A stretch of 64,000 nt of DNA from Alphaproteobacteria bacterium (GTDB taxonomy: Bacteria; Pseudomonadota; Alphaproteobacteria; Micropepsales; Micropepsaceae), in contig JADHVO010000003.1 of NCBI GenBank assembly GCA_016783965.1, positions 372,001 to 436,000 of the forward strand. The letters run 5' to 3'. Shown here one piece after another: positions 23,523 through 32,345 of this stretch. A program made the translations under genes and the position numbers. The first letter of the stretch is position 1, and every line of letters begins with the position of its first letter. Below the pieces are notes generated by a model. That model did not search any database. It worked only from the letters and a program-made list of their open reading frames with translations, and was not told where the DNA came from.

Positions 23523-23887
23523 CCTACGACGACGTGACCAGGCACGCGCTGTCGCTGCCGGGAGCGGAGCTGTCGATCAAGTGGGGCAGCGACCACATGT
23601 TCATCGTCGGCGGCAAGATGTTCGCGGGCATGGGGCCGAAGCCGAAGAAGGGCGAGACCGCCGGCATCTCGTTCAAGGCCGACGACATGAGCTTCGAGAT
23701 CCTGACGAAGAAGCGCGGCATCACGCCGGCGGCATATCTGGCGCGGGCGAAGTGGGTCAGCATGGACCGGCTCGGCCGGCTGCCGGAGAAGCAGCTCAAG
23801 GCGTATCTCACACGCGCGCATGCGATCGTCGCGGCGGGACTGCCGAAGAAGACGCAGAAGGCGCTGGGGATCGAACCGGCGGGCTAG
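23519..23887 (+). CDS. MmcQ/YjbR family protein, copy 2
   Basis: A 122-residue paralogue of the preceding gene. It shares the pattern KWGSDHMFIVGGKMFAGM and the C-terminal LKAYLTRAHAIVAAGLPKK. The middle (PKPKKGETAGISFKADDMSF) differs from copy 1. Its ATG overlaps the stop of copy 1 (ATGA). The nearly shared tail may reflect recent conversion between the two copies. Confidence 0.82.
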   Translation: MTYDDVTRHALSLPGAELSIKWGSDHMFIVGGKMFAGMGPKPKKGETAGISFKADDMSFEILTKKRGITPAAYLARAKWVSMDRLGRLPEKQLKAYLTRAHAIVAAGLPKKTQKALGIEPAG

Positions 23888-23931
23888 CGTGCGAGGCGCA
23901 GACGAGTCCGAATCCAGTCCGACGGCTACCC

Positions 23932-24585
23932 TCAGCGGTGCGGCGCGGAGATGTGGGCGTGCAGGGTGTCCGGGGTGTGCACTTCGGAGCGCAGGCCCAC
24001 GAATTCAAGCCCGATGCCGTTTTCGTGATGGCGGGCGACGCGGGCGGCGAGCTTGCCGATCAGCACGAACTCGCCGACCTGCGGGCGGATCAGCGTTTTG
24101 AGCGACACGCCGCCGGGCGACAGATCCATGACCTCGCACTTCGTGATCGTGCCGTCGCCCGTCACGAATTGTACGATGCCCTTCGAGGGCACGCGTTCCT
24201 CGCGTCGCATGACGTTGGAGTCGAGCGCCATCTTGTTCATGAACAGCGTGAGCTGTTCGGCGATCTTCTCGCGCTTCATCGCAGTGGCGTTGAAGCGCAT
24301 GCCGAAACCGAAGCCGTCGCGCCGCGCGACCGTGCCCTCGAAGCGGCCAAAGCCGGCCTCCATATAGAGAACGACCGGTGTGTTGGCCTCGGGGACGAAT
24401 TGGCATTCGATCGAGGCGCCGCCGGGCGAGAGGTCGACCACCTTGCAGGCGATCTCGCGCGACTCGGCGGGGAGAAACAGCTTGCCCGGCACGTTCACGT
24501 CGACGCGGCGGAAGCGGCGACGTTCGGCCTTCGCCTTGGCGACGACGGGATCCTCGGTACGTCTCAACATTGGCTGGCCGGACAT
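23932..24585 (-). CDS. Double PilZ-domain protein
   Basis: A 217-residue cytoplasmic protein with two PilZ-like domains. The first has RRRFRR (22-27) and DLSPGG (51-56), the usual c-di-GMP-binding pair. The second has RREERV (127-132) and DLSPGG (154-159), a less complete site. It probably senses c-di-GMP to modify motility or surface functions; an EAL-domain gene lies at the other end of the window but is not linked. The start at 24585 gives MSGQPMLRR; the longer open frame upstream is not coding. Confidence 0.86.
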   Translation of the reverse strand: MSGQPMLRRTEDPVVAKAKAERRRFRRVDVNVPGKLFLPAESREIACKVVDLSPGGASIECQFVPEANTPVVLYMEAGFGRFEGTVARRDGFGFGMRFNATAMKREKIAEQLTLFMNKMALDSNVMRREERVPSKGIVQFVTGDGTITKCEVMDLSPGGVSLKTLIRPQVGEFVLIGKLAARVARHHENGIGLEFVGLRSEVHTPDTLHAHISAPHR

Positions 24586-24789
24586 GGTCCGCCTGCTCCC
24601 GGCTCGGATGAAGCCGCAGTTTCCCTCATCCAGCGTCAACGATGCGTTACCGCCGGTGCGGTCCGTTGACGATAACCGCCGCAGGGTCCGCGACCGAGGC
24701 TTAACCTTGGCGGGGCCGCACGCTATAGGTTGAACGAGGCGTTCGGCCTGATCTCTCAGGCCTTTGCGATAGTCTTGTCCGGGGGACCA

Positions 24790-25689
24790 ATGCCGGTGGC
24801 TCGTCAATTTGTTAATCGCGCGGTTGCGGTGCTTGCTCTTTCGGTGGCAGCGCTTGTCCTCAGCGCCTGCGCCACCACCACGGCGCTGGACCAGCTTGAG
24901 ACGGCGACACCCAGCGGCTCCGCGTTCACGCAGGCGCTGTTCCACAACTACAGCTTCCTCGCCCATTCGCTGAGGAGCGCCCGCACCGGCGACGACGACG
25001 ACGTCGATCCCTTCACGCTGTTCGATGACGGCGGCAACACCGACATGCTGGCAGAGGCCTTCGCGGCGAAGGCGATGATCGCGGCCAGCGGCACCGAGCC
25101 CGATCCGGAGCCCAGCTTCGACGACGAGAGTGCGGCGGCGCGCGACCGTCTGCTGCGGGCGCTGGTGGACGGCAAGGACCGCTTTCCCGAGGACGCGGCG
25201 CGGGCGCAGACGACCTTCGATTGCTGGATGCTGAACCGCACGGTGGAGTCGCAGCACGCGGCCGCCGAACAATGCCATTCGCAGTTCATGAGCGCGGTGA
25301 CCCGTCTGGAAGCGGAATTGCACCCGGCAGCACCACCGCCACCGCCGCCGCCCGCGACCGCCGATTACACGGTCTATTTCGATTTCGACTCATGGACGCT
25401 GACCGGCGAGCAGCTCACCGTGCTCCAGAACGCGATCAGCACGGCGCGGGCCGGACGGCAGTCGCGCATCACGGTCGTGGGCCACACCGATACGTCTGGT
25501 TCGGCCGCCTACAACCAGGGCCTGTCGGTCAAGCGCGCCAACGTCGTGGTCGAGGCATTGGTCGACATGGGCGCGCGGCGCGAGGCGATCCAGGCGAGCG
25601 GCGTCGGCAAGACCGACCTCGCCGTGCCGACTGCGGACGGCGTGCGCGAACCCAAGAACCGCCGGACGGTGATTACGCTGCTGCCGTAA
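24790..25689 (+). CDS. OmpA-family lipoprotein
   Basis: A 299-residue outer-membrane lipoprotein. The lipobox LSAC lies near residue 30 after a hydrophobic signal. A helical region with acidic stretches (GDDDDVDPF) follows, then a Pro-rich linker (APPPPPPPA near 190) and a C-terminal OmpA-like peptidoglycan-binding domain: VYFDFDSWTLT, GHTDTSGSAAYNQGLSVKRA, and a closing NRRTVITLLP. It would tether the outer membrane to the wall. The start at 24790 directly precedes the signal. Confidence 0.88.
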   Translation: MPVARQFVNRAVAVLALSVAALVLSACATTTALDQLETATPSGSAFTQALFHNYSFLAHSLRSARTGDDDDVDPFTLFDDGGNTDMLAEAFAAKAMIAASGTEPDPEPSFDDESAAARDRLLRALVDGKDRFPEDAARAQTTFDCWMLNRTVESQHAAAEQCHSQFMSAVTRLEAELHPAAPPPPPPPATADYTVYFDFDSWTLTGEQLTVLQNAISTARAGRQSRITVVGHTDTSGSAAYNQGLSVKRANVVVEALVDMGARREAIQASGVGKTDLAVPTADGVREPKNRRTVITLLP

Positions 25690-25789
25690 GCCTGCTTCGG
25701 TGCCGCAGCGGCATATCGCCGAGAAACGCGACACAGGCGTCATCTTTGTCTAGGATGGCGGCAGGTAACGCCGTGGGCTTTGAAGAACA

Positions 25790-27436
25790 ATGAAAGCGTA
25801 CGATTACGTCATCATCGGCGCGGGCAGCGCGGGCTGCGTGCTCGCCAACCGGCTCTCCGCAGATCCGAACGTCGAGGTGCTGCTGATCGAGGCGGGACCG
25901 CGCGACAAGGCCATGATGATCCACATGCCGGCCGGCATCCCGGCGCTGATCGGCAAGCCCAATCCGCACAACTGGTACTACAACACCGAGGGCCAGCAGT
26001 ACTTGAACGGACGCAGCCTGTACTGGCCGCGCGGCCGCGGCTGGGGCGGATCGTCGTCGATCAACGGCATGATCTATATCCGCGGCCATGCGCGCGACTA
26101 TGACGGCTGGCGGCAGATGGGGCTGGAGGGTTGGTCGTTCGCGGACGTGCTGCCCTACTTCAAGCGCGCCGAGCACAACGAGAACGGCGGCGACGATTTC
26201 CACGGCGGCGACGGGCCGCTGCGCGTGTCGAACACCAGGTCCGGCAATCCCCTCTTTCGCGCCTTCATCCAGGCGGGTGTCGAGGCTGGCTTCAAGCAGA
26301 CGAGCGACTTCAACGGCCATCAGCAGGAAGGCTTCGGGCCGTACCAGGTCACGATCCATGGCGGCCAGCGCTGGAGCGCGGCGAGGGGCTATCTGACGCC
26401 GATCCTGTCGCGCAAGAACCTCACCATCGAATCCAATGCGCATGTCTCGCGCATCCTGTTCGACGGCAAGAAGGCGACCGGCGTCGAGTTCGTCCAGGAG
26501 AAGCAGCCAGTGCGCGTGAGCGCGACGCGCGAAGTGGTGCTGTCGGGCGGCGCGGTGAACTCGCCGCAGACGCTTCTGCTCTCGGGTATCGGCGATCCGG
26601 AGTTGCTCAAGCGCTTCGACATTCCGGTGGTGGCGGCTCTGAAGGGTGTCGGCAAGAACTTGCAGGACCACCTCGACGCGTCGATCCAGTACGAATCGAG
26701 CCAGCCGATCACGATGTACAGCCAGTCCAACCCGCTGAATGCGCTCAAGACCGGCCTGAACTACATGCTGTTCAAGAAAGGCCTGGCGACCGGCCAGGGG
26801 CTGGAGAGCGGTGGCTTCGTGAAGAGCCGGCCCGATCTGGAGAACCCCGACCTGCAATTCCACTTCATCGCGGCGCTGATGACCAACCACACCCGCACGA
26901 AGATGGACCGCCACGGCTTCATGGCGCATGTCTGCCAGCTTCGCCCGCAGAGCCGCGGCTATATCTCGATCAAGTCGAACGATCCCCTGTCGGCGCCGAT
27001 CATCCAGCCGAACTACCTGGAGGCGGAGGAAGACCGCCGCGCGATGCGCGAGGGCACCAAGATCGCGCGCGACCTGTTCGCGCAGGCGGCGTTCGATCCC
27101 TATCGCGGACCGGAGATGTGGCCCGGCGCGCATGTGCGCACCGATGCGCAGATCGACGCGTGGATCCGGAAGACCGCCGAGACGATCTATCACCCGGTCG
27201 GCAGCTGCAAGATGGGCAAGGACAGCGAGGCGGTGGTCGATGCGCAGCTGCGCGTTTACGGCGTCGAAGGGCTGCGCGTGGTCGATGCGTCGGTGATGCC
27301 GACACTGGTTTCCGGCAACACCAACGCGCCGACGATCATGATCGCGGAGAAGGCGTCCGACATGATGCTGGGCCGCCCGCCGCTGCCGGCGGAGCATGTG
27401 AAGGTGGCCGAGGATCGCGCGGTAGCGGCGGAGTAG
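25790..27436 (+). CDS. GMC-family FAD oxidoreductase (choline/alcohol dehydrogenase-like)
   Basis: A 548-residue flavoenzyme of the GMC family. The FAD-binding GAGSAGCVLANRLS lies near residue 8, the family signature GWGGSSSINGMIYIRGH near 84, and the C-terminal catalytic region has TIYHPVGSCKMGKD with the proton-abstracting His and NTNAPTIMIAEKASDMM. It oxidises an alcohol such as choline or a longer aliphatic alcohol; no betaine aldehyde dehydrogenase or transporter adjoins it, so choline is not supported. It has its own short upstream region after the lipoprotein gene. Confidence 0.9.
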   Translation: MKAYDYVIIGAGSAGCVLANRLSADPNVEVLLIEAGPRDKAMMIHMPAGIPALIGKPNPHNWYYNTEGQQYLNGRSLYWPRGRGWGGSSSINGMIYIRGHARDYDGWRQMGLEGWSFADVLPYFKRAEHNENGGDDFHGGDGPLRVSNTRSGNPLFRAFIQAGVEAGFKQTSDFNGHQQEGFGPYQVTIHGGQRWSAARGYLTPILSRKNLTIESNAHVSRILFDGKKATGVEFVQEKQPVRVSATREVVLSGGAVNSPQTLLLSGIGDPELLKRFDIPVVAALKGVGKNLQDHLDASIQYESSQPITMYSQSNPLNALKTGLNYMLFKKGLATGQGLESGGFVKSRPDLENPDLQFHFIAALMTNHTRTKMDRHGFMAHVCQLRPQSRGYISIKSNDPLSAPIIQPNYLEAEEDRRAMREGTKIARDLFAQAAFDPYRGPEMWPGAHVRTDAQIDAWIRKTAETIYHPVGSCKMGKDSEAVVDAQLRVYGVEGLRVVDASVMPTLVSGNTNAPTIMIAEKASDMMLGRPPLPAEHVKVAEDRAVAAE

Positions 27437-27710
27437 ATACCGTCGCCTTGTTGCCTGATCGCCATTGCGGGTTGTGCTCCAGCAATCATGTGATGACGGA
27501 GGGGGGCGGATGGACCGATCCACCGACTGTCCCGGTTCGGACCACGCAGCCGCACCGACGGATGGCCAGCCGGTGACAAGGCGGCCATGTGTGACAAACA
27601 TGGCCTTTGGTCTGGTCGCCCGACATTTCGGACACACATAGGGTGTATCTTTGGTGCTGGTGCGGCGGCGCCTTCTTCCGGCGCGTTTCCGCTTTGGATA
27701 GGCTGTGATC

Positions 27711-28067
27711 ATGGTCATGAAGCGAATTCTGCTTGCCGCCGCGGCGCTCGCGGCCTTTACCCTGCCCGCAGGCGCGCAAGGCACGCGCTACGACGTGCAG
27801 ACCATCAACTTCGACATGTGGTGCCAGGAGACGCAGCACCTGCCGCCCGACCGCTGCGACAAGCGCCTGCCCGACGACGAGGCGGCTTATGAGGACTATC
27901 GCGCCAAGGTCGAGAAGTACGAAATCCCTTATCTGAAGGGGCAGGAGACGGGCGCGCAGCTCAACCGCACCATCCTGCGCGGCGATCCGGTGGACCAGCC
28001 CGTGACGCAGGATCCCAGCGCGGCACAGCAGCAGCCGGTCTCGCCGAGCGCGCCGCCGCGGCCCTGA
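27711..28067 (+). CDS. Small secreted protein of unknown function
   Basis: A 118-residue protein with a signal peptide (about 1-22, ending PAGA). The mature part has two cysteines (MWCQETQ and DRCDKRL) that could form a disulfide, a charged helix (DEAAYEDYRAKVEKYE), and a Pro/Gln-rich end. I do not recognise a family. ATGs at 27711 and 27717 both fit. The 274 bases before it hold no feature I can support. A palindromic repeat follows the stop. Confidence 0.55.
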   Translation: MVMKRILLAAAALAAFTLPAGAQGTRYDVQTINFDMWCQETQHLPPDRCDKRLPDDEAAYEDYRAKVEKYEIPYLKGQETGAQLNRTILRGDPVDQPVTQDPSAAQQQPVSPSAPPRP

Positions 28068-28071
28068 ATCA

Positions 28072-28196
28072 CCTTCCCTTTGTGGGGAGGTCGGCAAGAT
28101 CATGTGGCGCAGCGAAGTCGGGTGGGGGCCGGGCGCCTTCTTCGGTCCCCAACCCGAAAAATGCTTCGCAATTTTCGACCTCCCCACAAGGGGGGA
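28072..28196. repeat. Paired inverted repeat (TTGTGGGGAGGTCG family)
   Basis: The left arm begins CCCTTTGTGGGGAGGTCGGC and the right arm is nearly its reverse complement (TTTTCGACCTCCCCACAAGG). Between them AGCGAAGTCGGGTGGGG faces CCCCAACCCGAAAAATGC. It fills the space between two plus-strand genes and could slow transcription between them. Confidence 0.75.
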
Positions 28197-28207
28197 GATG
28201 CTGGCAC

Positions 28208-28251
28208 TTGAACTCTGCGATGCAGAGCTTATATACTCTGTGATATAGAGT
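28208..28251 (+). promoter_or_regulatory. Promoter with two tandem palindromic operators
   Basis: TTGAAC (28208-28213) and TATACT (28232-28237), 18 bases apart, form a good promoter. Two related palindromes overlap it: CTCTGC-GAT-GCAGAG (28213-28227) and ACTCT-GTGATAT-AGAGT (28235-28251), with centres 23 bases apart. The winged-helix protein encoded two genes downstream is the likely ligand; that is inference. Confidence 0.65.
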
Positions 28252-28267
28252 TCTCGGCAGTGCAGCA

Positions 28268-28822
28268 ATGACCGTTGACCGCGAGGAAGCGTCCAGCCTG
28301 CTCCAGGACGTGGAGGGGATCGAGAGCCGGGTGCGGCAGATCCTGATCTACGCCCATATCAGCGACTTCTTCTTCCTGTGGGGCGCGATCTTCGCGGTGG
28401 GATTCACCGCCAACTATGTCCTGCGCGAACGCGCGGACGTTCTCTGGTGGGGTCTTGAGGCACTGGGCCTCGCAGCGACGGTCATCATTGCGCTCTTTCA
28501 TCATCGCCGTGCCGAGGAGCCCCGCGCCGCCATCCCGTGGCGCGCAGCATTCAGCACGATTGCCACGATCGGTTTCGGCACGCTGTGGGTTCACGTCGCG
28601 CATCTGGGATGGCGCGAACAGGTGACGTTCTGGCCGACCTTCCTGAGCTTCATCGTCTTCCTGGTCGGCCTCTGGCTGGGCCGCACGCTGGCGCTCGCGG
28701 CAGTCGCGATCTTCGCGATCGCGCTGGCCGGATACTTCTTCGCGGGGCCGTATCTTCATCTCTGGATGGCCGTGGCCGTGGGCGGATCGCTGTTCGCCGC
28801 CGGGTTCTGGCTGAGGCGCTAG
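28268..28822 (+). CDS. Five- to six-span membrane protein, first gene of the twin-operator operon
   Basis: A 184-residue protein. A short N-terminal helix (EASSLLQDVEGIESRVRQIL) precedes hydrophobic segments near 38-60, 66-82, 95-112, 117-135, 137-160 and 162-180. No enzyme motif is visible. It stops immediately before the ATG of a winged-helix regulator (no gap). Small membrane proteins paired with this regulator type occur in many bacteria and are mostly uncharacterised. Confidence 0.65.
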   Translation: MTVDREEASSLLQDVEGIESRVRQILIYAHISDFFFLWGAIFAVGFTANYVLRERADVLWWGLEALGLAATVIIALFHHRRAEEPRAAIPWRAAFSTIATIGFGTLWVHVAHLGWREQVTFWPTFLSFIVFLVGLWLGRTLALAAVAIFAIALAGYFFAGPYLHLWMAVAVGGSLFAAGFWLRR

Positions 28823-29110
28823 ATGGTCGACGAGGTCATCCACCAGTCGATGCGGCTGAAGATCATGTCGTCGCTCAACGTGCTGGGGCGCAACGACTGG
28901 CTCGACTTCGCGCGGCTGAAATCCATCCTGGATACGACCGACGGCAATCTCGGCGCGCATCTCGAGACGCTGGCGAAGGCCGGCTATATCGCGGTCGAGA
29001 AACGGTTCGAGGGCAAGCGGCCGCAGACGCGCGTGCGCGCCACGCCCACCGGGCGCAAGGCCTTCACCGAGCACGTCGCCTATCTCCGTTCCATCCTGGA
29101 CAATTCGTGA
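28823..29110 (+). CDS. Winged-helix transcriptional regulator (MarR-like, stand-alone)
   Basis: A 95-residue single winged-helix domain. SMRLKIMSSLNVLGRNDWLDF is the first helix pair, GNLGAHLETLAKAGYIAVEK the recognition helix, and the wing is KRFEGKRPQTRVRATPTGRKAF. This is the short regulator type often found beside a membrane protein. It directly follows the membrane protein gene and probably binds the twin palindromes at 28213-28251, regulating its own operon. Its signal is unknown. Confidence 0.82.
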   Translation: MVDEVIHQSMRLKIMSSLNVLGRNDWLDFARLKSILDTTDGNLGAHLETLAKAGYIAVEKRFEGKRPQTRVRATPTGRKAFTEHVAYLRSILDNS

Positions 29111-29117
29111 GGCTCCC

Positions 29118-29717
29118 ATGCTGAAGCTGCTGAAACATCCGCTGGCACAAGCCCTGAAGCCGATGCTCGCCGATCTGGCGTCGACGATCTTCTTCGCCGC
29201 GCTGCTGGCCATCACCGGCAACGTCTACTGGGCGACCGGCGTCGGCATCGCGGTGGGCGTGGGACAGTTTGCGATCCAGCGCGTCCGGCGCAAGCCGATG
29301 GTCACCATGCAGTGGATGAGCCTCGTCATGGTGATCGTGTTCGGCGCGCTGACGCTCTACTTCCACGACCCGCGCTTCGTGATGGTGAAGTTCACCATCG
29401 GCAAGATCGCGATCGGCGCGGCGATGGTGAAGCCGAACTGGATGAGCCGCTATCTACCCGCCATCGTGACCGACAATCTGTCGAAGCTCGAGCTTACGCT
29501 CTACAGCGCCATGTGGCCGGTGATGATGTTCGGGCTGGCCGCCGCCAACCTCTATATCGGCTTCACCATGAGCCAGGCGGCATGGACGTTCTTCCTCGGC
29601 GTGATCACGCCGGCAGCGCCGTGGGTGCTGTTCGGCCTGCAGTACGCGATGATCCGCCTGCATGTGCGCAGCGTCATCCGTGCCCGCGTAGCGGCAGCTC
29701 CAGTGGCGGCAGAGTGA
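29118..29717 (+). CDS. YciB/IspZ-family inner-membrane septation protein
   Basis: A 199-residue integral membrane protein with about five helices. Family features include the N-terminal KPMLADLASTIFFAALL, then PMVTMQWMSLVMVIVFG, LYFHDPRFVMVKFTIGKIA, and the C-terminal FFLGVITPAAPWVLF. YciB relatives affect envelope integrity and septation. It is 7 bases after the regulator gene and one base before a hydrolase gene, so it belongs to the same operon. Confidence 0.82.
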   Translation: MLKLLKHPLAQALKPMLADLASTIFFAALLAITGNVYWATGVGIAVGVGQFAIQRVRRKPMVTMQWMSLVMVIVFGALTLYFHDPRFVMVKFTIGKIAIGAAMVKPNWMSRYLPAIVTDNLSKLELTLYSAMWPVMMFGLAAANLYIGFTMSQAAWTFFLGVITPAAPWVLFGLQYAMIRLHVRSVIRARVAAAPVAAE

Positions 29718-29718
29718 C

Positions 29719-30678
29719 ATGCGCAGCATGCTGATCGCGATCGTCATCCTCGTGCTGGTTGCGGCCGGCGGGCTGGCAGCAACCATCATGCTCTCCGCGC
29801 CGGCGCCGCTCCCGCGGATGATGAGCGTGTCGGACGCCTTCGCGGGAACCGACTTCTCCGGCATGCCGGCCAGGAGCCATTTCACGGCGCGCGATGGAAC
29901 GCGGCTGGACTACCGGGCCTATCCCGGCGATCCCGGGCGCGTCGTGGTGCTGGTGCACGGCTCGTCCGGGACGTCGGCCAGCATGCATCTGGTGGCGAAG
30001 GCGATCCACGCGAAGGGCGCGACGGTGTATGCGCTCGCGATGCGCGGTCACGACGGCACGGGCCGAAGCGGCGATGTGGACTATATCGGCCAGCTCGACG
30101 ACGATGTCGTGGATTTCATGAAGACGCTGGGGCCGCGCAAAGCGGGGGAGACACGCACCCTGCTCGGCTTTTCGTCGGGTGGCGGCTTCGCGCTGCGTTT
30201 TGCGGGCGGGCCAAACGGCGCGCTATTCGACCGGCTGATCCTTGTGTCACCGCAACTGCCGCACGACGCACCGACCTCGCGGGCCAACGCAGGCGGCTGG
30301 GTCTCCGTGGCGATCCCGCGGATCGTCGGGCTGTCGATCCTGACGCGGCTGGGCATCACGACGCTCAACGGCCTGCCGGTGCTGCGGATGGCGGTCAATC
30401 CCGATCCGGCGGTCGGGCTCACGCCGGTCTATTCGTACCGGATGCTGCGAAACTTCGGGCCGAGCGACGATTACCTAGGCGACGTGAAGCGCGCGCACGG
30501 ACCGGTGATGCTGTTCGTGGGCGAGAAGGACGAGATCTTCCGCGCGGATCAGTACGCGCCGCTGCTCAAGCCCGTGCGGCCCGACCTGACGGTGACGGTC
30601 GTGCCGGGCCTTTCGCACATGGAAATGACGACCAGGCCGCCGGCGCTCGATGCGCTGGCGGCTGCCGCGCGCGGCTAG
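29719..30678 (+). CDS. Membrane-anchored alpha/beta hydrolase
   Basis: A 319-residue alpha/beta-hydrolase with an N-terminal membrane anchor or uncleaved signal (about 3-27). The oxyanion motif is HGSSG (80-84), the nucleophile S152 is in LGFSSGGG, and the catalytic His is in GLSHMEMT near the C-terminus. It is lipase/lysophospholipase-like; the substrate is unknown. Last gene of the operon starting at 28268; its end overlaps the convergent PAS gene by 4 bases. Confidence 0.82.
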   Translation: MRSMLIAIVILVLVAAGGLAATIMLSAPAPLPRMMSVSDAFAGTDFSGMPARSHFTARDGTRLDYRAYPGDPGRVVVLVHGSSGTSASMHLVAKAIHAKGATVYALAMRGHDGTGRSGDVDYIGQLDDDVVDFMKTLGPRKAGETRTLLGFSSGGGFALRFAGGPNGALFDRLILVSPQLPHDAPTSRANAGGWVSVAIPRIVGLSILTRLGITTLNGLPVLRMAVNPDPAVGLTPVYSYRMLRNFGPSDDYLGDVKRAHGPVMLFVGEKDEIFRADQYAPLLKPVRPDLTVTVVPGLSHMEMTTRPPALDALAAAARG

Positions 30679-31370
30679 ACCAGTTTCAGCTTGGTCAGGC
30701 CGCGGCCCAGCCTTTCGAGAGCGGTGCGGGCGGATTGATCAGCGAAGTGAACGGTCGCGGCGCGCGGCTGCGAGGCCACCAGGCGCAGATGCGGCGCGCG
30801 CGCGGACGGAGCGCGGAAGCCACCCGGCGGCGGCGGGGGCGGAGGCGGCGGAAGATCGTTGAATGACGGCAGCGGATCGTCCTCGCGGATGAGCTGCGAG
30901 GCGGCGAGGCGCTGGAAGGCGATGGGCTTGCCGTGCAGGCGGCTCTGGTCGCTCAAGACCTGGATCATGCCGATGAAGCGGGTGGGCTGGCCGTTGCTGA
31001 AGCTGATGGGGCAGAGGACCGTCTCGAGTTCGACCATGCCGCATTCGGCGCTGGCGCCGATGGAAGAGAGGCAGACGGGCTGATTGAGCGTGAGCGCCTG
31101 GCGCAGCAGCGAGGCGAGCGCCTGGGACGACTGCGCTTCCCAGTGCGCGAGGAAGCCGGTGCCCTTCAATTCGAAACCGAAGCGTTCGCACAGGCCGGTG
31201 CCGGCGAGACGGTAGATCGGGCGGGCGGGGTTCTCGGCGTCGAGGATGAAAACAGAAGACAGCATGCGCTTGAGCTGGCGCGGATCGATGTCCGTCTGGT
31301 CCGGAACGGCGCGGCCCTTGCGCAGGCGGCTCCAGTAACCGACCAGCAGGTGGCTGTTTCTGTGCTTCAT
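30675..31370 (-). CDS. PAS-domain protein (PAS_5 type)
   Basis: A 231-residue protein. The PAS_5-like domain spans about 5-150: LLVGYWSRLRKGRAVPDQTD, DPRQLKRMLSSVFILD, IYRLAGTGLCERFGFELKG and the later PISFSNGQPTRFIGMI. After residue 160 comes a Pro-rich linker (nine prolines in PPPPPPPPP) and a basic tail. These stand-alone PAS proteins are common in Alphaproteobacteria and lack an output domain, so the signalling partner is unknown. The start at 31370 fits the family; ATG at 31385 is possible. Confidence 0.8.
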   Translation of the reverse strand: MKHRNSHLLVGYWSRLRKGRAVPDQTDIDPRQLKRMLSSVFILDAENPARPIYRLAGTGLCERFGFELKGTGFLAHWEAQSSQALASLLRQALTLNQPVCLSSIGASAECGMVELETVLCPISFSNGQPTRFIGMIQVLSDQSRLHGKPIAFQRLAASQLIREDDPLPSFNDLPPPPPPPPPGGFRAPSARAPHLRLVASQPRAATVHFADQSARTALERLGRGLTKLKLV

Positions 31371-31472
31371 GACCCCAAGTCCCATTCCTCTGCGGCGTTT
31401 CCCGTTTCGAAACGCCCGCTTTGCTGCTGGGATGGGAGAGAGCGAAAGCCGTGCCACGGTTCCGCCGTGATG

Positions 31473-32168
31473 CTAGCCCTCGGCCCAGGGACCGCGAGGA
31501 TCGACCGGGCCAAAATACGGAACGTCCGGGGATTTCAGGAACGGGGTGAGTACCAATCCGGCCGCAAAGCCGCCGACATGTGCCCACCAGGCCGTTCCCG
31601 GCTCGGATGCCGGTGTCGCGGCGGCGTTCAGCAGCTGAATTGCAAACCACACCCCGACGACCCACACGGCGCGAATCCAGGCCGGATAGACGAACAGCCA
31701 GACGCGCACCCGGGCGCGCGGATAGAGGAGCATGTAGGAGGCGAGCACGCCGGAGATCGCGCCCGACGCTCCGACGACCGGTGTATGCGAGTTCGGGTCG
31801 ATCGCGACCATGGTGAAGCCCGCCAGGATCCCGCACGCGAAATAGAACAGGGTGAACTTCCCGTGCCCCATCGCGTCTTCGATGTTGTTACCGAAGATCC
31901 AGAGATAGAGCATGTTGCCGATAATGTGCATCCAGCCTGCGTGCAGGAACATGCACGTCACCAGCGTTGTCCACACGGGCGGACCGAAGCCCTGCGCCTC
32001 GGCGGAGTGCGTGAAGGCGTTGGGCGTCAGTCCCAGCAACAGGATCGCGCTGTCGGATGCGTCGCCCAGCGACTCCTCCCACAGGAAGACGGCAACGCAG
32101 ATCACGATCACGGATACCGTGACGACCGGCTTCAATCTTGCGGGATTGTCGTCCAGCAGCGGGATCAT
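31473..32168 (-). CDS. Rhomboid-family intramembrane serine protease
   Basis: A 231-residue membrane protein with six to seven helices. The catalytic Ser is S135 in VVGASGAISG and the catalytic His is H197 in WWAHVGGF; the family HxxxN motif is in HAGWMHIIGNML (76-87). It cuts transmembrane segments of other proteins. The C-terminal part ends with a soluble tail (DPRGPWAEG). It is divergent from the repeat-protein gene 177 bases away, with no shown link. Confidence 0.9.
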   Translation of the reverse strand: MIPLLDDNPARLKPVVTVSVIVICVAVFLWEESLGDASDSAILLLGLTPNAFTHSAEAQGFGPPVWTTLVTCMFLHAGWMHIIGNMLYLWIFGNNIEDAMGHGKFTLFYFACGILAGFTMVAIDPNSHTPVVGASGAISGVLASYMLLYPRARVRVWLFVYPAWIRAVWVVGVWFAIQLLNAAATPASEPGTAWWAHVGGFAAGLVLTPFLKSPDVPYFGPVDPRGPWAEG

Positions 32169-32345
32169 GCGCCAACCTTAAGGCATTCACCGCCGGGCGC
32201 CGTGCCAAATCGGAGCATTCGCGAACCTACGCACAGCCGCGCCCATGGCACGGATCGTGAAGCACAGGCTTCGCCAGCCGGGTTTTGCCACCTATCCCCA
32301 ATTCGGGACGCCCGGCGCGCAGCAGTCGATTTGAAGGAGCACATC

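Noticed and set aside
27437..27710. A possible zinc-ribbon fragment (YVCPKCRATRPKAMFVTHG) on the minus strand
   Set aside because: Only one Cys pair is present and the frame has no start or supporting flanks, so chance is more likely.
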